This document shows, piece after piece, positions 12,432-12,933 of a DNA stretch of 12,933 nt (its first letter is position 1; each line of letters starts with the position of its first letter). The position numbers were made by a program, and so were the translations under genes. The DNA comes from Actinomycetota bacterium. Lineage in GTDB: Bacteria > Actinomycetota > Acidimicrobiia > Actinomarinales > Actinomarinaceae. Location: NCBI GenBank assembly GCA_002724835.1, contig PBPX01000023.1, positions 1 to 12,933 of the forward strand, read 5' to 3'. The notes below the pieces were generated by a model. The model made no database searches. It saw nothing but the letters and a program-made list of their open reading frames with translations, and was not told the DNA's origin.

Positions 12432-12933
12432 ATGTCAAAAATACTTATTTTAGCTGGTGGAACACGTGCAGAATCAAGAAACAATATAGTTGCATCTTAT
12501 GTTGAAGAATACTTAAAACAGTTAGATGTGCCATGTTCTTTGTTTGATGAGCTTTATTTAAATACTCCATTTTTATTAGATTATGAAGACACACAACCTC
12601 AATCGATTGTAGACATTAGAGATACGCTTATAGATTCTGACAAGTTGATAATATTCAGTCCTGTATTTAATGGAGGCTATGTTTCTCACCTGAAAAATAC
12701 TTTGGATTGGCTCTCTTTAGGTTTTGATAATTTTTCCTACAATGAGTTATTTAAAGGAAAGAACGTTGCTGTAGTTTCTTCTGTTGACGGAAGTGGAGGC
12801 AATGCAAAAAAGTCCTTCGATTTACTTTCTGGACAGTTAAAAAATTATGGCTTAAAAGTTTATGAGGAATTTTATTTATTTAATGAACAAGATAATGTTG
12901 ATGAAATGATAGAAAATGGAAAGAATAAAGAAA
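12432..12933 (+). CDS. NADPH-dependent FMN reductase-family flavoprotein, 3'-truncated
   Basis: The open frame runs off the window; 167 residues are visible. The flavodoxin-like fold starts with strand SKILILAGGTR and the FMN-phosphate loop GGTRAESRNN (9-18). A middle block SPVFNGGYVSHLKNTLDWLS matches the family's SPxYNGSxxxxLKNALDW motif, followed by strand KNVAVVSSVDGSGGN. The family reduces FMN, quinones, azo compounds or metals such as chromate with NAD(P)H; the substrate here cannot be told. The first codons are MSK, as in several neighbours. It is divergent from csaA, with a -10 candidate 6 nt before the ATG. Confidence 0.85.
   Translation, partial: MSKILILAGGTRAESRNNIVASYVEEYLKQLDVPCSLFDELYLNTPFLLDYEDTQPQSIVDIRDTLIDSDKLIIFSPVFNGGYVSHLKNTLDWLSLGFDNFSYNELFKGKNVAVVSSVDGSGGNAKKSFDLLSGQLKNYGLKVYEEFYLFNEQDNVDEMIENGKNKE

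Noticed and set aside
1..12933. CRISPR arrays, tRNA/rRNA genes, insertion sequences
   Set aside because: No spaced direct repeats, cloverleaf-like segments, transposase frames or terminal inverted repeats were seen on reading both strands.

Overview
The window is an AT-rich (roughly two thirds A+T by eye), very compact bacterial segment. The longest non-coding gap is about 51 bp, and all three convergent gene pairs overlap at their 3' ends. Gene order (DAHP synthase, tyrA, aroA, aroE, aroC, aroK, aroB, aroQ, pheA) is, from memory, close to that of Thermotoga and of Dehalococcoidia-type Chloroflexota. The low G+C, streamlined spacing and apparently leaderless promoters would also suit a marine, free-living Chloroflexota or actinobacterial lineage. 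The lineage is inference only.

Bases 1-7512 (+ strand) hold one tightly coupled aromatic amino acid operon. It contains the 3' end of a type I-beta DAHP synthase, prephenate dehydrogenase, and then all six remaining shikimate-pathway enzymes, ending with prephenate dehydratase. Together they run from PEP plus erythrose-4-phosphate to chorismate and from prephenate to the phenylalanine and tyrosine keto-acids. No chorismate mutase is visible; it could be fused to the missing N-terminus of the DAHP synthase or lie elsewhere. Apart from the DAHP synthase/tyrA junction (2-nt gap), every junction overlaps, by 4, 8 or 14 nt.

Bases 7499-9625 hold a divergent pair: a peptidase S51/cyanophycinase-like protein (-) with a C-terminal segment resembling the end of cysteinyl-tRNA synthetase, and an HSL-type alpha/beta hydrolase (+). 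They share a 51-bp double promoter. Bases 9607-11563 (-) hold a Fur-family regulator followed by cbiQ and cbiO of an ECF-type metal transporter, with a perfect 7-1-7 Fur-type inverted repeat just upstream of cbiQ. No substrate-binding (CbiM-like) component is present.

The most interesting locus is 11599-12072 (+). An open frame for two membrane helices plus a thioredoxin fold is interrupted by a single in-frame TGA, exactly where the first Cys of a CxxC would be (U-L-G-C). The frame continues through a normal thioredoxin C-terminal half with its cis-Pro to a TAA that overlaps the end of the convergent gene. A stem-loop at bSECIS-like distance follows the TGA. I read this as a membrane-anchored thioredoxin-like selenoprotein that ordinary gene calling would truncate at 82 residues. 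It is divergent from fur with physically overlapping -10 boxes. The window ends with csaA (-) and the start of an NADPH-dependent FMN reductase-like gene (+), whose 30-bp spacer carries a perfectly centred 12-bp palindrome.
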